Shown piece by piece: positions 8,431-17,781 of a DNA stretch of 57,281 nt. Under the pieces are notes generated by a model. It made no database searches. It saw nothing but the letters and a program-made list of their open reading frames with translations, and had not been told where the DNA came from. The position numbers were made by a program, and so were the translations under genes. The stretch spans positions 1 through 57,281 of the forward strand of contig CAOKFD010000009.1 in the NCBI GenBank assembly GCA_948467645.1. Reading direction: 5' to 3'. The stretch's first letter is position 1, and each line of letters begins with the position of its first letter. Origin of the DNA: Fimadaptatus sp948467645. Its GTDB lineage: Bacteria; Bacillota; Clostridia; Christensenellales; Aristaeellaceae.

Positions 8431-9962
8431 TTTCTATCCGTCCCCTGATTCTTTTTATATTCGCTGGGAGTACATCCAAACCGCGTCTTGAACCGGCGCG
8501 TAAAGTATTTCTGGTCCCTGTACCCTACCTTTTCGGCCACGTTAGCAACCGACATATCCGCACTGCAAAGCAGCTTTGCCGCGGCGTCCAGCCGCACGCT
8601 GTTTAGGTAATCCACGTATGTGCTGCCCGTCTTTTCATGAAACAGTCGGCTGAAATACGCCGGGGACATATAGAGCTGCAATTTGGCAAGAGCCAGCAGC
8701 GATATATCCTCGGCATAGTGCGCCTCGATATATCGCTTGGCGCACTCGATCGTATCCTGACGCTTCTGTTCCTGCGCATGGAACTCCAGCATTTTCTGAT
8801 AATCGCACATCACCTGCTCAGTAATCATCTCGGGGCTGGAGGCGCGTATCAGCTTTTCTTCATCCGGCAAATGCACGAGTTGTTCGCTTTCATCTATCGC
8901 CCTTGCAATGTCCCAAAGTATAACGCGCGCCATAAATCTGGAATGCCATAACCCGCGCGTGGGCGCGGCGCATACCGTCATATACTCCAGCAGGTTTTTG
9001 CGCATATCGTCCAGGCGGTTTTCGCGCATGGCTTTGATTATATCGTTCCTCAGCGAAAGATTATTGTATACTCCCGGCGCCTTCTGTTCGTCCTCAATTA
9101 CGGGCAGGTTCCATGCGGCAAAGCCGTATCTGCAAAACTCACTCAGGCTCTTATAGCTTTTTTCGGTATAGACGTATACTCCCACATCCAGCCCGGCGCT
9201 GTGGTACAGCGAGTGCGCGATCTCCTGTGCAAACTCGTCCGCACGCTCCGCCGCAGGAAGTATGCCCGGAGTTTTTTCCACAAGCAGCACGCGCAGCCAG
9301 TCGGCCTCTTCATACAGTACAAATACGCTGACCCCCGGGTTAAGCCGCATTATGTTGCCGCGTATCAGCTCAGTGCCGTATGTCGCATTGCCTTTCAGCG
9401 ATATTATGCTGACCACCATGCAGCCGTACCCCATGTTTGCAGGACTGATCCCGGCCTGCCGCGCGCGCTTTTTCAGCTTGCGTTCATCACGCAATTCGCC
9501 GGCCGCCGCTTCGATCATGAACCTTTCCCTAAGGCTTAGCCGCATTTCATTATATTGCTCGGCCATGCGGCTGGCGCTGCGGCGCTTTTCGATTTCACCG
9601 CGCACGTCGGCCATAAGCGCGCGCATCTCGTCCACAGAGACCGGCTTTAGCATGTATTTGTATACGCCAAACTCGATCGACTGACGCGCATATGAAAACT
9701 CCGAATATCCGCTTATCAATACGATAACGGTGTTTGGGCAGTTCGCATGGATATAGCGCGCCACGTCCATGCCGTCCATATCGTTCATGCGTATATCGGA
9801 AAGCACTACGTCCACCGCGTTGTCTTCTAAAAATTCAATCAATCCGCGGCCGCTTTCCACCGCAGTCGCGACACGATAGCCCATTTCTTCCCATGGTATC
9901 AGGCGCGTAAGGCCGTTCAGCATCATTTCCTCATCATCGGCAATGGCGACGGTATATTGCAT
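8427..9962 (-). CDS. YesN-like response regulator with AraC-type DNA-binding domain
   Basis: A 511-residue regulator. The receiver domain covers about residues 1-120, with acidic DD at 9-10, phospho-acceptor D56 (LSDIRM) and K106 (LKPVS). A long middle region of about 280 residues is followed by an AraC/XylS helix-turn-helix domain (about 410-505: ISLLALAKLQLYMSPAYFSR, then VANVAEKVGYRDQKYFTRRF). It is the first gene of the two-component operon and is divergent from the FAD oxidoreductase genes. Likely targets are the ABC system 1 promoter and perhaps the divergent oxidoreductase promoter. Confidence 0.95.
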   Translation of the reverse strand: MQYTVAIADDEEMMLNGLTRLIPWEEMGYRVATAVESGRGLIEFLEDNAVDVVLSDIRMNDMDGMDVARYIHANCPNTVIVLISGYSEFSYARQSIEFGVYKYMLKPVSVDEMRALMADVRGEIEKRRSASRMAEQYNEMRLSLRERFMIEAAAGELRDERKLKKRARQAGISPANMGYGCMVVSIISLKGNATYGTELIRGNIMRLNPGVSVFVLYEEADWLRVLLVEKTPGILPAAERADEFAQEIAHSLYHSAGLDVGVYVYTEKSYKSLSEFCRYGFAAWNLPVIEDEQKAPGVYNNLSLRNDIIKAMRENRLDDMRKNLLEYMTVCAAPTRGLWHSRFMARVILWDIARAIDESEQLVHLPDEEKLIRASSPEMITEQVMCDYQKMLEFHAQEQKRQDTIECAKRYIEAHYAEDISLLALAKLQLYMSPAYFSRLFHEKTGSTYVDYLNSVRLDAAAKLLCSADMSVANVAEKVGYRDQKYFTRRFKTRFGCTPSEYKKNQGTDRN

Positions 9963-10148
9963 TCAACATCCCTCATTTTTTACGTTATTGAGGACTTTTT
10001 TGCGGCTTTGTAAAAATCCGCTGGATATTCGGCTGTACCCATGCTATCCTTTCGATATCGGTTACTGCTTTCGCGGCTATAATAGCATACGTTTATATAT
10101 TTTTCAATACGTCCGTTTACAATATGCGGCGCAGGGAGGAATGATTGC
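9963..10148. promoter_or_regulatory. Divergent intergenic region, yesN-like gene / FAD oxidoreductase
   Basis: This 186-bp region must hold promoters for both directions. On the plus strand TATAAT is present at 10078-10083, but the expected -35 position has no good match, as expected for an activator-dependent promoter. No clear minus-strand promoter was found. AGGGAGGA at 10134 is the ribosome binding site of the plus-strand gene. Confidence 0.45.
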
Positions 10149-12830
10149 ATGACAAAGTGCTGGATAGATGCGCTCGAGTTTGAAAACCACGGCGGCTGGT
10201 CGCCCGAAACTCAATTTGCGCATGAAATGGGTCAGGGCTACCTGATGGCGATCGGTCTGCCCGGAGAACCGGTGGCGGATGCATCGACGGTCATAAACGT
10301 GCCCGCCACGGGCCGCTATCGCCTTTGGGTACGCACTAAGAACTGGCTGACCGAGGCCGCGCCCGGCAGATTCAGGTTGTCGGTAGATGGCGAGCGGCTG
10401 CCGCACGAGCTGGGCGCGCTGCCATGTCACGGCTGGTACTGGGACATTGCCGGCGACATAGAGCTGACCGCCGGCAAACATGAAGTCTGCGTGCAGGACA
10501 CTACCGGATGGTTCGGACGCTTTGCCGCGCTCATAGTAACGGATGATTTCGACTTCACGCCTTCTCCCGAAAAGGAACGCATATGGCGCGAGCGCGCAAA
10601 TATGCGCGGCGAGAGCGACAAACCCGTCGATATGGGGCATTTCGACGTGGTCGTCGCCGGCGCGGGGCCCGCCGGTATACCCGCCGCGTTGGCTGCCGCC
10701 CGCAAGGGGCTCAGCGTAGCGCTGATAAATTCGCGTCCGCATGTGGGCGGAAACTCGTCGGAGGAAGCCGGCGTTGGCTTTGACGGCGCCGGAGCGCGGC
10801 ATTCCAATATGCGCGAAACCGGCATAGCCGACGAAATACGGCGTACCATGGATTTTAACAGGATCACCTGGCAGCGCGCGGAAGAAATGCTGCTGGCAGC
10901 CGAAAAAACGCTTGCGCAGTTTCCGAATCAGTTCGTGATAGACGCGGATGCGTCCAATGGCAAAATAAGCTCGCTGACCACGCTGGACTGCATCGATTGC
11001 ACGCGCCGCATTTACCGCGCCGAATATTTTATTGACTGCACCGGCGACGGCTGGCTGGGATACTATTCGGGCGCGTGCTATCGGCTGGGGCGCGAGCCCA
11101 AGTGGATGTACGGCGAAGAATTTGCGCCGGAAACTGCGGATAACGAAACTATGAGCGGTTGTCTTATGAGCATGAAGGGCGAGCGGCACTTTGTATCCTA
11201 TCTTGCCGAGGACGCGGGGCATTTTGTGCCCTTCACCGCGCCGGACTGGGCGCTCAAGCTGCCCGCGGGAGATTCGCTCCACCGCTTTCCGGGCAACCTT
11301 ACTTCCGGCGAATGGTGGATCGAAAACCCCACCGACCTGGACGATCTATGGGAGCAGGAGGAGATTCGCGACGAGCTGATACGATTGTCGCTGGGCTATT
11401 TTCATTGGCTCAAAAACAGCTATGCGCGCCGCGATCTTGCGGCAAATCTCAGGCTCGTAAGCTTCCCCAGGTACAATGCCAAGCGTGAGACCCGCCGCTT
11501 GATAGGCGATTATGTGCTTACCCAAAATGACGTGACAAAGGTGACCGTATTTGACGACGCAATATCATACTGCGGCTGGACGCTGGACGTGCACCATCCG
11601 CGCGGACTGTTTTCGGGCAAGGAAGGGCCTTATTTCTCTGACTCATACGTTCCGATAACGTCCATCCCCTACCGCTGCATATACTCAAAGAACGTATCCA
11701 ATCTGTTTATGGCCGGGCGCTGCGCGTCCGTAAGCCATTTAGCGCTGGGCACGGTGCGCGTGGAAAGTACGCTCGCCACACTGGGCCAGGCGGCGGGCAC
11801 CGCGGCGGCGCTTTGCCTTGAAAAAGGCGTTATGCCGCGCGAGCTGGGGCAAGAGTATATTGATTTGCTGCAGCAAACGCTTTTGCGCGATGACCAGTCC
11901 ATACCGTGGCTGCGCAATCACGATTCGGCGGACCTTGCGCGCAGCGCGCATATAAGCGCCGACAGCTTTAGCCGCGTCGAACCGTTTAATACGGAAATCG
12001 GAGTTGAAACGGGCTGGGATGAACTTGACACGCCGCGCGCAACCACCGTGCTGCGTTTCGGCAAAGAATTGGGCACGGATGAAAATCCTGACTTTTTCAG
12101 CGTACAGCTCAAAAACGAAACCGACCATCCAATCGACGTCCCGTGCCAGTACATTGCGCGTTCCATAGTCCACCCGGACGTATTGGAATCGGCAAGCATA
12201 ACCGTGCCCGCAAGGTTCAGCGGCTGGATCGAACTGCCGTTCACGCCGCAGCGCGATATTTTCCCGTGGGGCGTGTATCTGGGTGCAGCGCCCGGCGTGT
12301 TCTGGCGCCAATTTGATTACACCACGCTCAGCCGCAACCGCGCGTTTTTGCAGGACAGATATACATGGAAGACCAACGGCAACAACGCTTATTGCCTTAA
12401 ATACAGCAAGCGTCCGCTACCGCTTGCCAACTGTGCGCCGGATAATGTAATAAACGGCCTCAACAGGGCGCTGTCCGCGCAAGATTACGCGTGGGTAAGC
12501 GATCCTGAAATGCCGCTGCCCCAGTCGATCACGCTAAGCTGGGACCGTCCCGTGCGCATTTCCGAGCTGGACGTGACGACCGATACCGACAGCAAGCATC
12601 CGTCGTTCAGCTATCAGAGTCTGCCCGTTGTAAAGCAGACGCTCAAGGATTTTGACGTCGCCGTGCTCCGTGACGGCGGTTGGCACACCGTCTGCCGCAT
12701 AAGAGGAAATTATCTGCGCCACATATGCTGCAAATTTGACGTCTGCACTGCCGACGCCGTGCGCGTAACTGCGCTTGCGACATACGGCGACCCCAGCGCG
12801 CGTATATTCGAGATACGCGCATACGAATAA
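10149..12830 (+). CDS. Large FAD-dependent oxidoreductase with flanking beta-rich regions
   Basis: An 893-residue cytoplasmic protein (no signal peptide). Residues 1 to about 145 look like a beta-sandwich/carbohydrate-binding region (GRYRLWVRTK, GRFRLSVDGERLP). The FAD_oxidored domain (PF12831) starts with GAGPAG at 171-176 and continues with HVGGNSSEEAGVGFDGAG. The last 150 or so residues (from about SITLSWDRPVRISELDV) resemble a discoidin/F5-8-type sandwich. The family binds FAD and occurs in polysaccharide loci, but few members have a known reaction; oxidation of a sugar or glycoside is inferred from context. AGGGAGGA precedes the ATG. Only 23 bp separate it from the next, related gene. 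Confidence 0.85.
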   Translation: MTKCWIDALEFENHGGWSPETQFAHEMGQGYLMAIGLPGEPVADASTVINVPATGRYRLWVRTKNWLTEAAPGRFRLSVDGERLPHELGALPCHGWYWDIAGDIELTAGKHEVCVQDTTGWFGRFAALIVTDDFDFTPSPEKERIWRERANMRGESDKPVDMGHFDVVVAGAGPAGIPAALAAARKGLSVALINSRPHVGGNSSEEAGVGFDGAGARHSNMRETGIADEIRRTMDFNRITWQRAEEMLLAAEKTLAQFPNQFVIDADASNGKISSLTTLDCIDCTRRIYRAEYFIDCTGDGWLGYYSGACYRLGREPKWMYGEEFAPETADNETMSGCLMSMKGERHFVSYLAEDAGHFVPFTAPDWALKLPAGDSLHRFPGNLTSGEWWIENPTDLDDLWEQEEIRDELIRLSLGYFHWLKNSYARRDLAANLRLVSFPRYNAKRETRRLIGDYVLTQNDVTKVTVFDDAISYCGWTLDVHHPRGLFSGKEGPYFSDSYVPITSIPYRCIYSKNVSNLFMAGRCASVSHLALGTVRVESTLATLGQAAGTAAALCLEKGVMPRELGQEYIDLLQQTLLRDDQSIPWLRNHDSADLARSAHISADSFSRVEPFNTEIGVETGWDELDTPRATTVLRFGKELGTDENPDFFSVQLKNETDHPIDVPCQYIARSIVHPDVLESASITVPARFSGWIELPFTPQRDIFPWGVYLGAAPGVFWRQFDYTTLSRNRAFLQDRYTWKTNGNNAYCLKYSKRPLPLANCAPDNVINGLNRALSAQDYAWVSDPEMPLPQSITLSWDRPVRISELDVTTDTDSKHPSFSYQSLPVVKQTLKDFDVAVLRDGGWHTVCRIRGNYLRHICCKFDVCTADAVRVTALATYGDPSARIFEIRAYE

Positions 12831-12853
12831 AATATGCAGAGGTGACGATCAAC

Positions 12854-14629
12854 ATGAACCAGTTTGAAACAGTGACGCACGACGTTGATCTGTGCGTAGT
12901 CGGCGGCGGACTTGCGGGGCTTTGCGCCGCAGTCGCCGCAGCAAGACATGGTGCGCGCGTCGCGCTTATGCAGGAGCGTCCCATGCTGGGCGGCAACGCT
13001 TCGAGCGAAATCCGCATGTGGGTTTGCGGCGCTCACGGCAAAAACAACCGCGAGACCGGACTGCTTGAAGAAATAATGATGGACAACAACTACCGAAATC
13101 CCGACCGCAATTACAGCATATGGGACGGTATACTCTATGAAAAGGCCGTTAGTGAAAAGAACATTACGCTGCTGCTGAACTGCACGTGCAGCGACTGTAC
13201 AATGGACGGCGATCGCATCGTACAGGTTAAAGGCTGGCAGATGACCACGCAGCAATTTCACGTTATCAGGGCGAAATACTTTGCGGACTGCTCGGGCGAC
13301 AGCGTGCTTGCTCCGCTGACCGGGGCAAAGTGGCGCATGGGCCGCGAGATGCGCGCTGAATTTGAGGAGGACATAGAGCCCGAACATGCCGACAAGCGCA
13401 CTATGGGCATGAGCTGCATGATACAGGCGCGCGAGGAAACGCAGTCGTCCACGTTTACGGCTCCCGAATGGAGCCGCAAAATCACTGCCGCCGATCTTGC
13501 GCACCGCATGCCCAACATGTCAAACATAGGCGAAAACTTCTGGTACCTCGAGCTTGGCGGCACGCGCGACAGCATACGCGACACGGAATCGCTTAGACAT
13601 GAGCTGCTTGCGCTCGCATACGGCGTTTGGGATTTCATTAAAAACGACCCTGAGCAGAAGGAAAAGAACAAGTATTGGCGTCTCGACTGGATGGGTATAC
13701 TTCCCGGAAAGCGCGAAAGCCGCCGATATGAAGGCGACTATATTCTGACTCAGAACGACGTGCGCGCCGAAGGGCGTTTTGAAGACGTAGTTGCATACGG
13801 CGGCTGGACAATGGACGACCATAATCCGGCGGGCTTTAATACCCCGGAGCCGCCCAATACGTTCCACCCCGCGCCGTCGCCGTTTGGCATTCCGTACAGG
13901 TGTCTGTATTCAAGGAATATCGATAACCTGTTCTTTGCCGGACGCAATATATCCGTCACTCATGCCGCAATGAGCGCCACCCGCGTTATGGCTACATGCG
14001 CAATGTTGGGTCAGGCGGTCGGCACGGCGGCGGCAATCGCGGCGCGCGACGGACTTAGTCCGCGCCAGGTTTATGAAAGCAGTATCGGCGAGCTTCGCCA
14101 GACGCTTATGGATGACGACTGCTATCTGCCGTTTGCCCGCCGGGCGATTCCTCAGCTTACGCGGGAAGCTAAGCTAGAGTGCGAAGCCGCAGATCCGGAA
14201 GCGCTGCGCAACGGACTTGACCGACCGATCGACGCATGTGATAACGGCTGTATGGTGGAAAAGGGGCATGCCATTACATACGTTTTCGATTCGTTAGCAT
14301 ATATATCGTCTGCCAGGATAGTGTTTGACAGCGACCTCAACCGCGAAAACACGCCCGGTTCGGCAGACGCACGCGTGCGTAATATGATTGCGAACCGCCC
14401 GCTGTCTTTCCGTGAAACCGGCGTGCCGTATACCATGGTCAAGTCTTTCAGCATAGAGGTGCAGGACGAATCGGGCTGCTGGGATACCGTATTCCAGACG
14501 TCAAACAATTACCATCGCCTGGTCACGGTCCCGGTGGCAAGGCGCGCGTCTGCCATAAGGCTCACGCCGCTGGATACCTGGGGCGCCAAACTATGCCATG
14601 TATTTTCTTTCGACGTAAGCGGTAAATAA
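12854..14629 (+). CDS. FAD-dependent oxidoreductase, paralogue of the upstream gene
   Basis: A 591-residue protein of the FAD_oxidored family (PF12831), with the dinucleotide motif GGGLAG at 17-22 and LGGNASSEIRMW after it. It lacks the N-terminal beta-rich extension of its neighbour but keeps a C-terminal sandwich-like region (SFSIEVQDESGCWDTVFQ onwards). GTG at 12842 is in frame, but ATG 12854 has AGAGGTGA at proper spacing and is chosen. The two genes form one transcript ending at the hairpin at 14662. The pair could act on the same substrate in sequence or form a complex; this is inference. Confidence 0.86.
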   Translation: MNQFETVTHDVDLCVVGGGLAGLCAAVAAARHGARVALMQERPMLGGNASSEIRMWVCGAHGKNNRETGLLEEIMMDNNYRNPDRNYSIWDGILYEKAVSEKNITLLLNCTCSDCTMDGDRIVQVKGWQMTTQQFHVIRAKYFADCSGDSVLAPLTGAKWRMGREMRAEFEEDIEPEHADKRTMGMSCMIQAREETQSSTFTAPEWSRKITAADLAHRMPNMSNIGENFWYLELGGTRDSIRDTESLRHELLALAYGVWDFIKNDPEQKEKNKYWRLDWMGILPGKRESRRYEGDYILTQNDVRAEGRFEDVVAYGGWTMDDHNPAGFNTPEPPNTFHPAPSPFGIPYRCLYSRNIDNLFFAGRNISVTHAAMSATRVMATCAMLGQAVGTAAAIAARDGLSPRQVYESSIGELRQTLMDDDCYLPFARRAIPQLTREAKLECEAADPEALRNGLDRPIDACDNGCMVEKGHAITYVFDSLAYISSARIVFDSDLNRENTPGSADARVRNMIANRPLSFRETGVPYTMVKSFSIEVQDESGCWDTVFQTSNNYHRLVTVPVARRASAIRLTPLDTWGAKLCHVFSFDVSGK

Positions 14630-14661
14630 ATCATTTTTACCGGACATGCGTCCGCAGTCGT

Positions 14662-14695
14662 GCAGCCAGCCTGTTTCCAAACAACGGCTGGCTGC
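14662..14695. terminator. Convergent terminator
   Basis: GCAGCCAGCC pairs perfectly with GGCTGGCTGC around a loop that can pair further (TGTTT/AAACA). It is followed by ATTATATTTATC and lies between two converging genes. Confidence 0.8.
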
Positions 14696-14705
14696 ATTAT
14701 ATTTA

Positions 14706-16379
14706 TCAAACCGTCTTCCTAACGACCACCCGGCACTCCTTTTCCCAAAACGCGATGCCATATGTCCATATGTTCTTTACGCGGTAACGCCTCAGTATCG
14801 CGGTGTAGTCCTTCTCCTCTATCTGCCTTAGCGCCGTTTCGCACGCCGCATCCAGCTTTTCGTACTCCTTCACGTCCTTGACCTCTACTACGAACCCTAC
14901 CTTACGGTCCCGCCGCTCCACCACTATGTCGCTGCGGCCCTTGCCCGTTTCTACATTGCTTGATACGCGCCAGTTCGCACATGTGCTCAATAGCGCCAGC
15001 AAAAAGCCGTGATAGAACGATTCCCGCGCGTCGTAATAGCTTACCGTGTCCAGCAGCTGCTCATCCAGATATTCCTTTATCGCGTCTGCGCTGCCGCTCT
15101 CGAACGCCTCGTACAATCCGGTCAGCTTATCGCTCTGCGCCGCCGCCCTGCCCTTGAACCAGTCCAGCACCTGCTCCATGTATATCTGGCGTACTTCCAT
15201 ATTGGGTATGCGCAGTTCGTACTGTCGGCCGTTGGGGTAGCCAACCGCAGTAAGATAGCCTGTCATGTAGAGCAGGCTCCATATGTTTTCTATATTCGCG
15301 TCTATCTCGTTATGCGTCAGGTTTTCGTTTAGCGTCTTGGTTATGGTCTCGCCCGCTATCAGACGCTCTATGTCCATCTGCGTAGTGCCGTCCGTCCCTC
15401 TGCTTATAAGCCTGCGCACCATCTCGTTGCCGCTGGTGTTTATCCAGTACGCCTTGGGCTGCGCGTGGGCGGACGAACATGCGTCATAGCAATAATTGAT
15501 CACATCCCACGGACAATATATGTCCTGGCCGCCGAAGCGATAGCCGTCGTACCACTTGCGCACATCCGAATAGTGGCTTTCCAGCCCGTAATACTCCAGC
15601 ATTTTGCGCACTTCCGCGTCGGTAAAGCCGAAATATTCATCGAACTTTTCATCCGAAATTGAGTGTACTTTAAGATTATTCAGCCCCGTGAATATGCTCT
15701 CCTTGGACACGCGCAGACAGCCCGTGAGCACCGCCATAAACAGGCTGTCGTTGGTCTTTAGCGCCGCGCCGAACATCGCGCGGATGATGTCTATCATCTG
15801 CGCGTAATATCCATGATGGAACGCCTTGTCCAGCGGCACGTCGTATTCGTCTATGAGAAGTATTGCCTTTTGACCATAGTGCTTTTCCAGCAATCTGCAA
15901 AGCATCTGCAGACTTTTGCGAATATCACTGGCATCATACCGTTCGTTAATAAGTTTCTCTAAAAACTTCTTTTCATCATCAGCTATTTTATCGCTGTCAA
16001 CAAGGAATCTAAGCCTTGCCGCTTCATCGACTATGATTTGGCATAATGCCTCGTACGCTGTTTTAAAATCTAAACCATCTACGCCCTTGAGCGATATAAA
16101 TACAACCGGGTACTGCCCCATGAATCTATCGCAAATCACCTTATCATTTGAAACGACTAATCCATCGAATATGCTCTTATCGCCGCCAATTTCGAAAAAT
16201 GACTTGAGCATACTCATGTTGAGCGTTTTGCCAAAGCGCCGCGGGCGGGTGAACAGGTTGACCTTGCTCCAGCCGTTCATAAGATCAATTATGAGGCCGG
16301 TCTTATCCACATAATAGAAGTCCTCTTTGCGCATTTCTTCGAAGTTTTCTATGCCTACCGGAAGCTTTTTGCTGACCAT
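14706..16379 (-). CDS. AAA-ATPase-like / PD-(D/E)XK nuclease-superfamily protein, copy 2
   Basis: Paralogue of the protein at 1148-2821 with the same length (557 residues from ATG 16379) and architecture: LPVGIENFEEMRKEDFYYVD at the start, RRFGKT Walker A-like motif, ILLIDEYDVPL, and a C-terminal GRSDIVV...FVVEVKD nuclease-like signature. The part between Walker A and B differs most (for example DSDKIADDEKKFLEKL), while a central block is nearly identical in DNA. A GTG at 16391 sits directly on the GAGGAG ribosome binding site, so the ATG is preferred. Function unknown. Confidence 0.93.
   Translation of the reverse strand: MVSKKLPVGIENFEEMRKEDFYYVDKTGLIIDLMNGWSKVNLFTRPRRFGKTLNMSMLKSFFEIGGDKSIFDGLVVSNDKVICDRFMGQYPVVFISLKGVDGLDFKTAYEALCQIIVDEAARLRFLVDSDKIADDEKKFLEKLINERYDASDIRKSLQMLCRLLEKHYGQKAILLIDEYDVPLDKAFHHGYYAQMIDIIRAMFGAALKTNDSLFMAVLTGCLRVSKESIFTGLNNLKVHSISDEKFDEYFGFTDAEVRKMLEYYGLESHYSDVRKWYDGYRFGGQDIYCPWDVINYCYDACSSAHAQPKAYWINTSGNEMVRRLISRGTDGTTQMDIERLIAGETITKTLNENLTHNEIDANIENIWSLLYMTGYLTAVGYPNGRQYELRIPNMEVRQIYMEQVLDWFKGRAAAQSDKLTGLYEAFESGSADAIKEYLDEQLLDTVSYYDARESFYHGFLLALLSTCANWRVSSNVETGKGRSDIVVERRDRKVGFVVEVKDVKEYEKLDAACETALRQIEEKDYTAILRRYRVKNIWTYGIAFWEKECRVVVRKTV
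15414..15854. repeat. Near-identical tract shared with 1856-2296 (copy B)
   Basis: Constant offset of 13,558 bp from copy A, same orientation, one mismatch in 441 bp. Beyond the tract a short further block (TATTGCC... to 15891) also matches after a 6-bp difference. Confidence 0.9.
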
Positions 16380-16429
16380 ATTTCTGCTCACTCCTCTGCT
16401 TTGCGTATCTTTTCTTCTATTATATTACT

Positions 16430-16458
16430 AGTATATCATACAAGCCGCGATACTTCAA
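16430..16458 (-). promoter_or_regulatory. Promoter of AAA-ATPase-like copy 2
   Basis: TTGAAG, 17 bp, TATACT on the minus strand; the boxes are identical to those of copy 1. Confidence 0.7.
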
Positions 16459-16549
16459 TTGCGCTTGTACAATCTGACTACTCCTGTAAAAATGCACCAT
16501 ACATCATCGTTTTCTATCCAAGAGCATATATTGACTGTTGCACTTTAAA

Positions 16550-16732
16550 TCACCCCCCGCCCCACCCCTGCCGCTTAGCCAGTTCCTCAACGGCAAAACA
16601 GAACTTATCTTCTTGTGTCAATGTCATCAATAGCGGGTCGCCCTCCCGAATTCTAAGAGTGCGCCGAATTTCCTTAGGGATAACCACGCGTCCCAGCTCG
16701 TCTATCCTGCGCACGATGCCCGTCGCTCTCAT
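16550..16732 (-). CDS. Short AbrB/SpoVT-type DNA-binding protein
   Basis: Sixty residues. The first 33 (MRATGIVRRIDELGRVVIPK, then EIRRTLRIREGDP) are an almost canonical SpoVT/AbrB swapped-hairpin DNA-binding domain. The rest (LLMTLTQEDKFCFAVEELAK...) does not continue like SpoVT, which usually carries a GAF domain, nor like AbrB's own C-terminus. It would bind DNA as a dimer or tetramer and could be an antitoxin-like or transition-state regulator; no toxin gene overlaps it. ATG 16732 is preceded by GGAG at good spacing. Confidence 0.8.
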   Translation of the reverse strand: MRATGIVRRIDELGRVVIPKEIRRTLRIREGDPLLMTLTQEDKFCFAVEELAKRQGWGGG

Positions 16733-16904
16733 TTACCCAACTCCGTTCATTTTGGTTTTTTGCCGGATTCCCGGCTTTATCGGTTCGCAGTTATTCTCTG
16801 CATTACGTGGGAATTTATTCGGGAGGCAGATGGAAAATAAATGCAGATAGGTTCAGTGGCGCGTGCAGTGTAATGATATTATTGCCAGTAAATGCAAAAA
16901 TTTC

Positions 16905-16933
16905 TAGACTTATGGCAGCATTTATGGTATAAT
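16905..16933 (+). promoter_or_regulatory. Probable promoter reading into the accessory island
   Basis: TAGACT, 17 bp, perfect TATAAT, about 110 bp upstream of the 70-codon frame at 17047. Confidence 0.5.
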
Positions 16934-17046
16934 TGAAATGAACCCAAGCAATAGAATTAATCAATAAAGTTTTCAGATAAGTTCGGCGACTATAAAGTTT
17001 GCTAGATATATGATATATTAAGCGGCGTAATGAGTTTATCAAGCTG

Positions 17047-17259
17047 ATGCCGGACTATACGTTAGACTCCGATTGGAGACAGCCTGTCATAGAGTGGAAC
17101 GGAACGCCGCTTACAAAGGAAGAAGTATATAAGCGCATTATACGCGGCGTCACTGACCCTAAATGGTGGGAACGATGGGTATATCATGGCGGTGGTATGT
17201 CTGATACAACGCAGGCATACGAAGAAGCGCTTGGCCAGTATGATAATCGCTTTGATTGA
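17047..17259 (+). CDS. Small acidic/aromatic protein of unknown function, or a gene relic
   Basis: A 70-codon frame rich in Trp and Tyr (DSDWRQPVIEWNGTPLTKEE, PKWWERWVYHGGG). I do not recognise it. No ribosome binding site precedes the ATG, and the frame extends 11 codons upstream (YIKRRNEFIKL) before a stop, so it could be the surviving 3' end of a larger gene. Neighbours are other small AT-rich genes and relics, suggesting an accessory island. Confidence 0.45.
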   Translation: MPDYTLDSDWRQPVIEWNGTPLTKEEVYKRIIRGVTDPKWWERWVYHGGGMSDTTQAYEEALGQYDNRFD

Positions 17260-17343
17260 CGGTGTGCGCGCTTTAGTATAAAAAGATACTGTCAGAACGC
17301 GGCACCGTGACCTGACCGTTAGTACGAAAAGGAGTAAATAACC

Positions 17344-17580
17344 GTGATAGGTCTGTTGGTTTTAGCGGTCGTCATAATAGTTTGGCCTTTTGTTTATCGA
17401 CCTGCAACAATTAGTGCTATTGGCGGTTATGGAATGTTCGATGATTTTGTTCCTTGCATCAGAAACATGCTCTATTTGACGGAAGAAAGAAAACAATTTT
17501 TGTCAGAACGTTTAACCTACTGGAATAGGATTGCGGACATAATACACACAGAGCAAATAGATGCTTTTGATTGTGAATAA
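17344..17580 (+). CDS. Small single-span membrane protein, unknown
   Basis: Seventy-eight residues starting at GTG with AAGGAG at ideal distance. The N-terminus (LLVLAVVIIVWPFVY) is one hydrophobic helix; the rest is soluble and acidic (LTEERKQFLSERLTYWNRIA). The layout is that of a membrane-tethered small protein, such as an immunity or regulatory peptide, but no family is recognised. Confidence 0.5.
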   Translation: MIGLLVLAVVIIVWPFVYRPATISAIGGYGMFDDFVPCIRNMLYLTEERKQFLSERLTYWNRIADIIHTEQIDAFDCE

Positions 17581-17607
17581 TGAGTTGATATGTTCCAGCA
17601 TAAATAG

Positions 17608-17721
17608 GGGGTACGATTTGTTCCCCTTTACTATGGACATTCAAAGCATTGTCTCAATCCATGTGGAGACGGTATGCCTACTGTCCAAGCTTTAAAAATG
17701 GCAGAGAGCAAAGCAGCCTAA
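17608..17721 (+). pseudogene. Unrecognised gene tail (relic)
   Basis: A 37-codon open stretch between stops with no start codon at its head, reading PLYYGHSKHCLNPCGDGMPT followed by VQALKMAESKAA. Composition and lack of a start suggest a 3' fragment of a lost gene rather than an intact one. Confidence 0.3.
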
Positions 17722-17781
17722 AATGATTAATCTGTTTGGAAGTATTATCCACTATTATGAGTTTTGCGAGGAGATCGTATT

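Noticed and set aside
10104..11282. 392-codon minus-strand frame opposite the FAD oxidoreductase
   Set aside because: It is the complement of a well-supported gene, with no ribosome binding site or family signature; long antisense frames are expected with this codon use.
16815..17042. 75-codon minus-strand frame upstream of the island genes
   Set aside because: It covers the promoter-like sequence at 16905-16933 and lacks a binding site or family resemblance.
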